Assembly (NCBI GenBank): GCA_934654475.1
Contig: CAKUFZ010000007.1
Location: 38,179 to 102,178 of the forward strand
Reading direction: 5' to 3'
Origin: an uncultured Coriobacteriales bacterium
GTDB taxonomy: Bacteria; Actinomycetota; Coriobacteriia; Coriobacteriales; UMGS124
Length of the DNA: 64,000 nucleotides
Shown: positions 57,171-64,000 of the stretch, one piece after another
Layout: each line of letters opens with the position of its first letter
Position numbering within the stretch: the stretch's first letter is position 1
Position numbers and translations under genes: made by a program
Notes under the pieces: generated by a model
Database searches by the model: none
Seen by the model: only the letters and a program-made list of their open reading frames with translations
Told to the model about the DNA's origin: nothing

Positions 57171-58910
57171 TTACTCCCAGGGAGTCAGCTGCGCGGCGTT
57201 CATGCCTGCAATGTAGGCAAAGGTGAAGCCAGGGCCCAGGGTTCCGCCGGCGCCGTTGTAGAAGAGGCCGGGGCCGCCGATGCCGGAGTTGTTGCCGGAA
57301 GCGTACAGACGGGGGATGACCTCACCGGTGACGGAGAGGACCTCGGCGTTCTCGTTCACGCGCAGGCCGCCCTTGGTGCACATGGGGTAGGGCTCGCAGA
57401 TGATGCCGTAGAAGGGGCCGACCTCGATGGGCGCCAGCGACTTCTCGGGACGGCTCGTGCCGCCCTGGTCCCAGGTGGTCTCGCCGCGGTGGAACTCGGG
57501 GTCGATGTCGTTCCTGCAGTTCTCGTTGTACTCCTCGATGGTCTTGGAGGCCTTCTGGCGGGCGTAGTCGTCGCGCCAGGGAATCTGGTCGAGGAGCTCC
57601 TCGATGGTGTCGGCCTGGTAGGCGACCCAGCTCACGATGTTGCCGTCGGAGTCGCGCATGACGGAGTTCTCGGCGTCGGCAACCGTGGAGTCGCAGATAT
57701 AGAAGGCTGGGCAGTTCGTCCAGCTCGTGCCGTAGGTGCCGCCCTCCTCGGTCTGGTTGGCGCCCAGGTCGCGGCCCCAGAAGCCATGGTAGAGGGAGTC
57801 ATAGTCCACAGCCTCGTTCATGAAGCGGCGGCCGAACTTGTTGAGCACGCAGGAGCCGGGCTTGCACATGAGGCCGTAGAAGGTGCCCAGGCCGAAGTGG
57901 TTGATCTCCGTGGGCTTCTCGCACCACTCGTGATAAGGCATGTCCTCGGGGTTGACGCAGACGACCTGGCCCCAGGCGTACTGCATGAGCGTGACGTCGG
58001 CGCCCACGGCCTGACCCATGAGGATGCCGTCGCCCACGCAGGTGGAGACTTCCATGGTGCGGTTGGCCGGCAGCTCCATGTAGCGCTTCTTCATGTCGTC
58101 GTTCCAGCCAAAGCCACCCGCGCCCAGGATGACGCCCTTGGTGGCCTTGATGTTGATCATGGAACCGTCCTCGGCCTGGGCCTGCATGCCGCAGACCTCG
58201 GTCACGCCCTCGTCGTTGACACGGGTGATGAGGTGCATGGCACGGGTGTTGAGCAGCAGCTCGCCGCCGTACTTGTTCACGACGCCGTCGCACAGCGGGT
58301 CGGTGACGTAGGAGCCCGAGGAGGTGGTGCCGAAGGCGCCCGTCATCTGGCCGGCCTCAGTGGACTGCTTGCCAACAGGGGCGATGGTGCGGGTCTGGTC
58401 CTTGGCGCCGGGGAAGACGTCGATGTGGTAGTCGACGCGGGGGCTGATCTCCCAGGTGAGGTCGGCCGTTTCAGCCAGGAAGTCAATGGCCTCGGGGCCA
58501 TACTTGAGGAAGGCCTCGAGAATCTCGGGCGTGGACTTGCCGGCGGCGGTGGCGGTGATGTAGGCCAGGGCGTCGTCGTAGTTGTCCAGGCCCTGTGCCA
58601 TGGCGGTGGAGTTGAGGGGCATCCAGGTCTGGCCGTTGGAGATGGAGGTGGTGCCACCAATAAACCCTGCGGCCTCAATGATAATGACGCGGTTGCCCTC
58701 GGCGGCAGCCTTGCCGGCGCCGGTCAGGACCGTGCCGGTGCCCACGACTGCGACGTCGCACTCATAGTCCCACGTCTCGGGAACTGCGACGGCGGCGTGC
58801 GCCGTCTGCGGGTTGGCGCCCGGCAGCACGGCGGCTGCGGCGGCAAGGCCGGCGGCTGCGGCGCCAGCGGTCTGGACGAACGAGCGGCGGGACATTGCGT
58901 TGCTTTGCAT
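57171..58910 (-). CDS. Tat-exported FAD-dependent oxidoreductase (KstD/fumarate reductase superfamily)
   Basis: Protein of 579 residues. Tat motif SRRSF at 7-11 with an Ala-rich hydrophobic stretch. FAD_binding_2 fold begins VAVVGTGTVLTGAGKAA near 53 and ends with the KstD-like GGLRVNENAEVL near 505 and LYASGNNSGIGGPG, then GAGGTLGPGFTFAYIAG. There is no FMN-bind or haem domain, so electrons must come from a separate carrier. Substrate unknown: 3-oxosteroid-like or other enone/alkenoate compounds are possible. AAAAGGGG precedes ATG 58910. Divergent from the LuxR regulator at 59237, with which it forms a module. Confidence 0.88.
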   Translation of the reverse strand: MQSNAMSRRSFVQTAGAAAAGLAAAAAVLPGANPQTAHAAVAVPETWDYECDVAVVGTGTVLTGAGKAAAEGNRVIIIEAAGFIGGTTSISNGQTWMPLNSTAMAQGLDNYDDALAYITATAAGKSTPEILEAFLKYGPEAIDFLAETADLTWEISPRVDYHIDVFPGAKDQTRTIAPVGKQSTEAGQMTGAFGTTSSGSYVTDPLCDGVVNKYGGELLLNTRAMHLITRVNDEGVTEVCGMQAQAEDGSMINIKATKGVILGAGGFGWNDDMKKRYMELPANRTMEVSTCVGDGILMGQAVGADVTLMQYAWGQVVCVNPEDMPYHEWCEKPTEINHFGLGTFYGLMCKPGSCVLNKFGRRFMNEAVDYDSLYHGFWGRDLGANQTEEGGTYGTSWTNCPAFYICDSTVADAENSVMRDSDGNIVSWVAYQADTIEELLDQIPWRDDYARQKASKTIEEYNENCRNDIDPEFHRGETTWDQGGTSRPEKSLAPIEVGPFYGIICEPYPMCTKGGLRVNENAEVLSVTGEVIPRLYASGNNSGIGGPGLFYNGAGGTLGPGFTFAYIAGMNAAQLTPWE

Positions 58911-59076
58911 AGCGATTACCCCTTTTCTGTCATGCCTTGCTTTGTAGCGGCGGCTGATGCGTCCTCGCTTGGCGTGTGCCTTGCGCTGAACGATTCGAAC
59001 ACTAGCGCGCTCGGCGCAACCCATTCGCCCCCCACTTTGCGGCCTTCTTTGTTTGTGCAGGTAAAAGGCTTGTATA

Positions 59077-59098
59077 CACCCCAGATTGGAGTGGGGTG
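59077..59098. promoter_or_regulatory. Inverted repeat in the divergent flavoprotein 2/LuxR intergenic region
   Basis: CACCCCA (59077-59083) and TGGGGTG (59092-59098) are perfect 7-bp arms with an 8-bp spacer, in the 326-base gap between divergent genes. Size fits a dimeric LuxR-type site. TACTATGTAC near 59138 could belong to the regulator's promoter. Nothing else notable in the gap. Confidence 0.5.
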
Positions 59099-59236
59099 AC
59101 CCATCGTTTTCCGCGTCAATGGCACGAGACGTGCGGTACTATGTACAGGTGCGAACAAGCTCCGCGACATTCTGAGACAACCCCAAAGGGGCCGTTCGCG
59201 CGCCGCTTTGCGCACTGCCGCCTCACCGGAGGAACC

Positions 59237-60712
59237 ATGCTTGCAAACTTCCTAAAAAACCTTCGCCCGTCCCTTTTGGGCCTGGCGTTCGTGCACATGT
59301 GGATCTACTGCTCCACCCACCGCTTCCTCGAAAGCGGCGGCGTCTCCGTCACGGCCGTGCTGTACTCGGCCATGAGCGTGGCGCTTGTGGCGATAGGCAT
59401 CGGCGCCTGGCGCGCAGGCAAGGCGGGCGAGCGCTTCAATCTGCCCGGGGACCGCAAGATGCTCGCGCGCGACCTCGTGGCGGCAACTCTTATGGCATTG
59501 GGCGGCGTGGCGCTGTCGGTCGAGCTGCCCGTCGCACCCGCCGTGGCCACCGCAGTCGGCTCGACCTTGGGAGGAGTGGGCGTTGCCTGGGCCTACGGTC
59601 GCTGGATCCAGGTGTATGCCAAGCTCGACCTCGCCTTTTCGGTTCCCCTGCTCTTTTGCACGATGGCGCTGGGCTCTGCCTGCAAAACGGTCATCGACTT
59701 TTTGCCCGGCGCCGTGGCGGCCCCCGTGTTCGTGTGCCTGCCCTTCGCCACGTTTGCCTGCATGCGCCGCGCGGCGCGCAACCTGCCGCCCGCAAGCAAG
59801 CCCGAGCAGTACTACAACGCCCGCACCGTGGGGTCCCTGTCGCGCGCGGTGGTGAGCGTGGTGGCGTTCAGCTTCACCATCGGCATCATCCGCACGGCCA
59901 TCCTCGAGTCCACGCCCAACCCCTACGTGCTCTCCGTGCTCGTGAACCACGGCACCGAGATACTGCTCGCCCTTGTCTTCATCTGGTGGGTCAGCGTCGC
60001 AGACCGCGGCATCGACTTTGGCCGCACCTGGCGCCTCATTCTCATCCTCATGGTCACCGTGCTTGTGTTCGAGCCCTTCCTCGCAGGCACCGGGGCCCAT
60101 GCCGTGCTCTTTGCGCTCGTGCGCACCGCCCATGCCCTGCTCGTGGTGTTCTTCCTGTTCATGGCCGTGGCAGATGTGGCCAGGCACAGCTCCTACCCGG
60201 CGCTGGCGGTATACGCGGCAGGCTGGCTTGCCTACGCTCTGCCCTTTGCCGCAGGAAGCGCGGCGGGCCTGCTCTTGGTCGAGAGCCCCATCGAGCCGCT
60301 CATCACCTCGATTGCCACCTGGGCGCTCGTGGTCGTGGCCCTCGTTTTGCTCGACGACCGCTCCCTTGGCAACCGTCTCATCTTCTCCGAGCTGAACCAG
60401 GCCGAGGACGACTCCCCCGAGATGCGCGCGCTTGCCACCCAGCGCGACCTGGAGCGCGAGCCGGCCATGCCCGCCGCCAGCCCCCCGGCCGACAACCTGC
60501 GCACCCGCTGCCATCAGCTCGCCCGCAAGGGAAGCCTCACCGCACGCGAGGAGGAGGTGCTCGAGCTGCTCGTGCGCGGCCACAGCAAGACCCGCATCGC
60601 CGAGACGTTCCTCATCTCCGAAAACACCGTCCGCGGCCACGTCAAGCACATCTACACCAAGCTTGACGTCCACTCCAAGCAGGAGCTTCTCGATTTGGTG
60701 GAGAGGAAATAG
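59237..60712 (+). CDS. Polytopic membrane LuxR-family regulator (module 2)
   Basis: Protein of 491 residues with the same design as the regulator at 50418: about twelve hydrophobic helices of about 10-390, an acidic/Pro linker of about 395-425, and a GerE HTH at about 428-487 (LTAREEEVLELLVRGHSKTR, then ISENTVRGHVKHIYTKLDVHSKQEL). The HTH is close to that of module 1, while the membrane parts differ, as expected for different ligands. GGAGG precedes ATG 59237. Divergent from the flavoprotein it probably controls. Confidence 0.93.
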   Translation: MLANFLKNLRPSLLGLAFVHMWIYCSTHRFLESGGVSVTAVLYSAMSVALVAIGIGAWRAGKAGERFNLPGDRKMLARDLVAATLMALGGVALSVELPVAPAVATAVGSTLGGVGVAWAYGRWIQVYAKLDLAFSVPLLFCTMALGSACKTVIDFLPGAVAAPVFVCLPFATFACMRRAARNLPPASKPEQYYNARTVGSLSRAVVSVVAFSFTIGIIRTAILESTPNPYVLSVLVNHGTEILLALVFIWWVSVADRGIDFGRTWRLILILMVTVLVFEPFLAGTGAHAVLFALVRTAHALLVVFFLFMAVADVARHSSYPALAVYAAGWLAYALPFAAGSAAGLLLVESPIEPLITSIATWALVVVALVLLDDRSLGNRLIFSELNQAEDDSPEMRALATQRDLEREPAMPAASPPADNLRTRCHQLARKGSLTAREEEVLELLVRGHSKTRIAETFLISENTVRGHVKHIYTKLDVHSKQELLDLVERK

Positions 60713-60724
60713 ACGTGGTACAAT
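60695..60724 (+). promoter_or_regulatory. Promoter of the toxin-antitoxin operon
   Basis: TTGGTG (60695-60700), 18-nt spacer and TACAAT (60719-60724) lie partly inside the LuxR gene end. The same -35/18/-10 layout is seen before the GT8 gene. GTGG...CCAC around the -10 (60715-60732) may be the antitoxin operator. Confidence 0.55.
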
Positions 60725-60754
60725 TTGGCCACAGTTGGGTGAAGGAGGACCCTG

Positions 60755-61021
60755 ATGCCTGTTTGTGTACCGGTTCGCGATATGAAGGATACCGCGGCGT
60801 TCGCCTCTCTCGTTGAACGGGAGCGCGATGTCACAGTGACGCGCAATGGATATAGCGCGATGCATTGCCTGAGCAACGAAGAATACGAGGCGCAGCGCGA
60901 GGAAGTCGCCAAGGCAAAGCTTCTCTCTCGCATGTTGCTGGCAGAAACCGAAATTGCCTCGGGTGATTACACGGACTTCTCGGCCTTCTCTGCCTCGATC
61001 CGCCAGCGCTATGACCTATAA
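60755..61021 (+). CDS. Phd/YefM-type antitoxin
   Basis: Antitoxin of 88 residues. The N-terminal half VPVRDMKDTAAFASLVE and VTVTRNGYSAMHCLSNEEYE follows the Phd/YefM DNA-binding fold pattern; the C-terminal half (SGDYTDFSAFSASIRQRY) is the toxin-wrapping tail. AAGGAGG precedes the ATG. Its last 11 bases overlap the toxin start, so the two are translationally coupled. It would repress its own promoter at 60695-60724. Confidence 0.88.
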   Translation: MPVCVPVRDMKDTAAFASLVERERDVTVTRNGYSAMHCLSNEEYEAQREEVAKAKLLSRMLLAETEIASGDYTDFSAFSASIRQRYDL

Positions 61022-61316
61022 GGCAGTCATCACCCGCGAGGCGCAGCGCGAATACGAGTCCATAGTCTCATATTTGGCCTCAACCCTGCTCAGCCCCGCG
61101 GCCGCAAACGATTTCATGAACGAGTTCGACCACCAGATAACCCTGGTATGTGAGATGCCCCTTATGCATCCGCTGTCGCATCTACCCGAACTCGCAGCGC
61201 TCGGATACCGCCCCATCCACATCAAGCGCTATGTGGCCTTGTACAAAGTCACCGACGACAAAATCGTCATCGCCCACATCTTTCACCAAACGCAGGACTA
61301 CGCTCGGCTCGTATGA
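61011..61316 (+). CDS. RelE/ParE-family toxin
   Basis: Small basic-acidic protein of 101 residues with the ParE/RelE layout: YKAVITREAQREYESIVSYLA at the N-terminus, then a two-strand core YRPIHIKRYVALYKV and the final VIAHIFHQTQDYARL, where the HIFHQ.QDY ending is typical of the family. Could cleave ribosome-bound mRNA (RelE-like) or inhibit gyrase (ParE-like); the C-terminal His/Arg/Tyr set does not decide. A terminator follows. Confidence 0.88.
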   Translation: MTYKAVITREAQREYESIVSYLASTLLSPAAANDFMNEFDHQITLVCEMPLMHPLSHLPELAALGYRPIHIKRYVALYKVTDDKIVIAHIFHQTQDYARLV

Positions 61317-61331
61317 GCATCCTCGGCACAC

Positions 61332-61389
61332 GAAACCCCGCAGGTTCCTCACCCTCCTTCAGGGCTTGAAACCTGCGGGGTTTCTTCTT
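61332..61389 (+). terminator. Terminator after the toxin gene
   Basis: GAAACCCCGCAGGTT / AACCTGCGGGGTTTC (61332-61346, 61370-61384), perfect 15-bp stem followed by TTCTT. Confidence 0.92.
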
Positions 61390-61414
61390 ACACGCGTATT
61401 GCAGGCGGAAACCC

Positions 61415-61711
61415 TTACTTCTTCTCCGATGCGTAGAAGGTGGCCTCGGGCGCCATGTCGGCGACGGACTTGCCGTCAACGGCGGGCTCGGCGAGGAACT
61501 CCTCGACGCGGGCCAGCGGCGACGTCACGTCGGTGTAATGCCCTTTGTCATTGAGCACGGTGGTGTCCTGAACGCGCCAATAGTTCTCGTTGGCGTCGGT
61601 CAGGTAGTAGGAAGCACCAGCGTAGTCCATGTACACGGCATGCTTGGCGCTCAGGTAGGACGAGAGCTCCTCAGGTGCGATTTGAAGCGGTTCAGCAGCT
61701 TTGAGACCCAT
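61415..61711 (-). CDS. Small conserved protein of unknown function
   Basis: Soluble protein of 98 residues. An N-terminal helix (LQIAPEELSSYLSAKHAVYM) is followed by beta-rich sequence with ASYYLTDANENYWRVQDTTVLNDKGHYTD, and an acidic C-terminal helix. No signal peptide or membrane segment. I do not recognise it. GGAG lies 9 bases ahead of ATG 61711. Divergent from the EF-G paralogue. Confidence 0.75.
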   Translation of the reverse strand: MGLKAAEPLQIAPEELSSYLSAKHAVYMDYAGASYYLTDANENYWRVQDTTVLNDKGHYTDVTSPLARVEEFLAEPAVDGKSVADMAPEATFYASEKK

Positions 61712-61931
61712 GATGCGCTCCTTTGCTCCGTGACCCCGCCATCCACGGCAGGGTACCTTTTGCTCCGCCTTTCGGCGACGTAAGAGACAGTATATTGTTT
61801 TTTGCAGGAATTGTGAATAAGATATCTGACATGCACGCATGTTCGGTTTCAAGCTCGTGTCTATGCCCCCGCCCCGCCGCCAAACGCCGTCGGGACCAAG
61901 GGGTCGTCAATGTCGAGGTTAGGAGACTGGT

Positions 61932-63998
61932 ATGGCTGCACCTCAGACCGATAAGGTTCGCAACGTAGTCCTTGTGGGACAGGGAGGCGTCGGCAAGACT
62001 AAGCTTGCCGAGGCCATGCTGCATCTCACCGGCAAGACCGCCCGCCTGGGAGGCCACGCCGGTTCGAAGCCCACGCTCGACTTCGACCCCGAAGAGAGCA
62101 AGCGCAACTTCTCCATCTCCACCTCCATCGCGCCCGTGGAGCACAAGGGTTGCAAGATCAACGTTCTCGACGCCCCGTGCTACCCCGACTTCATCGGCGA
62201 CGCCTACGCCGCCATCTCCGTGGCCGAAACGGCCCTTTTCGTGGTTGACGCGGTGGAGGGACCCCAGCCCACGACTGTGAAGCTGTGGTACGCCACCGAC
62301 GAGCAGCCCGTCGCGCGCGCCGTCTTCATCAACCGCATCGACAAGGACAACGCCGACCTCGACCTCACCATGGCCGGCCTGCAGGATCGCTTCGGCAACC
62401 ACCTGGGCCTCGTCAGCATCCCCATGGGCGTCGGCCCCGACTTCAAGGGCCTCATCGACGTCATCCACATGCAGGCCCGCACCTACGATGCCGAGGGCAA
62501 GGAAATCGTGGGCGAGATTCCTGCCGAGTACGCCGACGCCGCCGCCTCCGCACGCGAGGCTCTGTGCGACCTGGCCGTTGAGGCCGACGAGGAACTCATG
62601 ATGAAGTACCTCGAGGGCGAGGCCCTTACTCAGGAGGAGCTCGAGGGTCTTCTGGGCACCGCCATCGCCCAGCGCATGCTCGTGCCCGTCTACGTGGGCG
62701 CAGCCGTGCAGGAGAAGGGCGTCAACGCCCTGCTCGACGACATCGTGACCTACTTCCCCACCCCCACCGACTTTGGCGAGATGCCCCTCACCGACGGCAC
62801 GATGCTCAAGATCAGCTCTGCCGACGAGCGCCCCGTGGCCTTCGTCTTCAAGACCCTGAACGACGCCCAGACGGGCCGCCTGTCCTTCCTCAAGGTGCTT
62901 GCCGGCACGCTCGAACCCGGCATGGAGCTCACCTGCGCGCGCACCCAGTCCTCCGAGCGCCTGGGTCACCTCTACCTCATGTGCGGCCGTGAGACCACCG
63001 ACGTCAAGAAGGCCCTGGCCGGCGACATCATCGTGGTGCCCAAGCTCGAGGTCAACACCGGCGACACCCTGAGCGCCACCGGCAAGGTCGAGGCTCAGGC
63101 CTTCCGCTTCTCCAACTCGCTCTACCAGGTGGCCATCCGCGCCAAGAACCGCAACGAGGAAGACAAGCTCAGCGCCTTCCTTGAGAAGACCTGCGACGCC
63201 GACCCCACCATCAGCGTCACGCGCAACGAGGAGACGCACCAGACCGTGGTGAGCGCCGTGGGCGAGGCCCAGGTAAGCGTCATGGTGAACCGCCTGGCCG
63301 AGCGCACCGGCGTCGAGGCCATCCTCGAGCCCCTGCGCATCCCCTATCGTGAGACCATTCGCAAGGCTGCCAGCGCTCAGGGCCGCCACAAGAAGCAGAC
63401 GGGCGGCGCCGGCCAGTTCGGCGACTGCTGGCTGCGCCTCGAGCCCAACCCCGGCGGCGGCTATGAGTTCCTCGACGAGATCGTGGGCGGCAAGATTCCT
63501 CGCCAGTACATCCCCGCAGTGGACAAGGGCATCCAGGAGACCCTCACCGAGGGCGTCCTGGCCGGTTACCCCATGGTCGACGTGAAGGTTGCCTGCTACG
63601 ACGGCTCCTACCACCCCGTCGACTCCAGCGAGATCGCGTTCAAGACGGCCGCACGCATCGGCTTCCGCGCCGCCGCCGAGCACGCCGACCCCGTCATCCT
63701 CGAGCCTATGGCCAACATGACCATCACCGTGCCCGACGCCTACGCCGGCGCCGTCACCGGCGACATCTCCGCCTCGCGCGGCCGCGTCACCGGCATGGAC
63801 TCCGACGGCCGCGGCAACACCGTGGTCATTGCCACCGTGCCCTTCGCCGAGATCACCGACTACTCCACGCGCCTGAGGTCTCTGTCCCGCGGCACCGGCG
63901 AGTTCTCCTACGAGCTCGAGGGCTACGAGCAGGTGCCCTACGACACCGCCGCCAAGCTCGTCGAGGCCTACCAGAAGAGCCGCTCCGAGGGCAGGTAG
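61932..63998 (+). CDS. Divergent elongation factor G paralogue (EF-G2-like)
   Basis: Translation-factor GTPase homologue of 688 residues with all EF-G domains. Domain G departs from standard EF-G: P-loop GQGGVGKT at 16-23 instead of AHIDAGKT, DAPCYPDF at 80-87 in place of DTPGHVDF (both the Gly and the catalytic His replaced, by C83 and Y84), and NRID at 134-137 instead of NKMD. Domains III-V are well kept (GGAGQFGDCWLRLEPNPGG near 490, then ISASRGRVTGMD near 615). EF-G2-type paralogues in actinobacteria show weak or no ribosome-stimulated GTPase activity. AGGAG precedes ATG 61932. Complete; stop 2 bases before the window end. Confidence 0.9.
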   Translation: MAAPQTDKVRNVVLVGQGGVGKTKLAEAMLHLTGKTARLGGHAGSKPTLDFDPEESKRNFSISTSIAPVEHKGCKINVLDAPCYPDFIGDAYAAISVAETALFVVDAVEGPQPTTVKLWYATDEQPVARAVFINRIDKDNADLDLTMAGLQDRFGNHLGLVSIPMGVGPDFKGLIDVIHMQARTYDAEGKEIVGEIPAEYADAAASAREALCDLAVEADEELMMKYLEGEALTQEELEGLLGTAIAQRMLVPVYVGAAVQEKGVNALLDDIVTYFPTPTDFGEMPLTDGTMLKISSADERPVAFVFKTLNDAQTGRLSFLKVLAGTLEPGMELTCARTQSSERLGHLYLMCGRETTDVKKALAGDIIVVPKLEVNTGDTLSATGKVEAQAFRFSNSLYQVAIRAKNRNEEDKLSAFLEKTCDADPTISVTRNEETHQTVVSAVGEAQVSVMVNRLAERTGVEAILEPLRIPYRETIRKAASAQGRHKKQTGGAGQFGDCWLRLEPNPGGGYEFLDEIVGGKIPRQYIPAVDKGIQETLTEGVLAGYPMVDVKVACYDGSYHPVDSSEIAFKTAARIGFRAAAEHADPVILEPMANMTITVPDAYAGAVTGDISASRGRVTGMDSDGRGNTVVIATVPFAEITDYSTRLRSLSRGTGEFSYELEGYEQVPYDTAAKLVEAYQKSRSEGR

Positions 63999-64000
63999 TC

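Noticed and set aside
61692..63683. 663-codon open frame antisense to the EF-G paralogue
   Set aside because: Shadow frame without any motif.

Overview
The window is high-GC DNA (clearly above 60 % by eye). Its gene content points to a host-associated, strictly anaerobic member of the Coriobacteriia (Actinomycetota), of the Eggerthella/Olsenella/Collinsella kind. The pointers are membrane-anchored LuxR regulators placed next to Tat-exported flavoprotein reductases, a rubrerythrin, a DUF3793-flavodoxin pair, ECF vitamin transport, a CstA peptide/pyruvate-type transporter, an AGCS symporter and NADP-type glutamate dehydrogenase. Genus is not assignable from this sequence alone. No rRNA, phage, integrase, transposase or CRISPR array was seen.

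Layout. 0.3-6 kb: HAD phosphatase, a MutY-like glycosylase that lacks the Fe-S cysteines, rubrerythrin, tRNA-Asp, azlCD, a Pth2-type peptidyl-tRNA hydrolase, and DUF3793 plus flavodoxin. 6-12.3 kb is an accessory stretch: an AlbA_2/ATP-binding regulator behind a helically phased TTGAAG array, a DUF3800 protein with a huge basic disordered tail, an orphan inverted repeat, DUF5662, a TrmB-like protein without the usual Asp, and a MITE-like repeat cluster. 12.3-22.6 kb: a two-gene ABC exporter behind a leader terminator, then addB-addA (double-strand break repair). 22.7-27.8 kb: hypA, tRNA-Ala and tRNA-Val, a flippase-like membrane protein, a UPF0210 (PFL) protein, trmO. 27.8-36 kb: two long palindromes around terminators, pspA-like, a TPM-domain membrane protein, an HD hydrolase with a CmpB-type membrane protein, gdhA, cstA with a 203-residue partner.

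36.4-44.4 kb is a cell-envelope locus: a small lipoprotein, dltA-B-C-D and a dltX-like peptide (D-alanylation of teichoic-type polymers), a membrane-anchored transglutaminase-like protein and a GT8 glycosyltransferase. It is bracketed by an unusual repeat family in which the flanks are conserved while the hairpin stems change on both sides in a compensating way. A second array of the same type (constant 14-nt tail, changing stems) lies at 44.5-44.9 kb. These are the strongest candidates for something undescribed.

45-49.3 kb: a GNAT acetyltransferase and the ECF module ecfT-A-A with a RibU-type S component controlled by an FMN riboswitch and terminator. 49.3-60.7 kb: VanZ-like protein, a small helical protein, and two modules that each pair a polytopic LuxR regulator with a Tat flavoprotein reductase; between them lie dtd, rdgB and an AGCS symporter. 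60.7-64 kb: a Phd/RelE-type toxin-antitoxin pair, a small unknown protein, and a divergent EF-G paralogue that ends at the window edge.

Functionally the window combines anaerobic amino-acid and peptide metabolism (azlCD, gdhA, cstA, AGCS), respiratory-type reduction of exported organic acceptors sensed by one-component membrane regulators, and teichoic-acid-like envelope modification. Long open frames exist antisense to almost every gene because of the strong third-position GC bias; they were disregarded.
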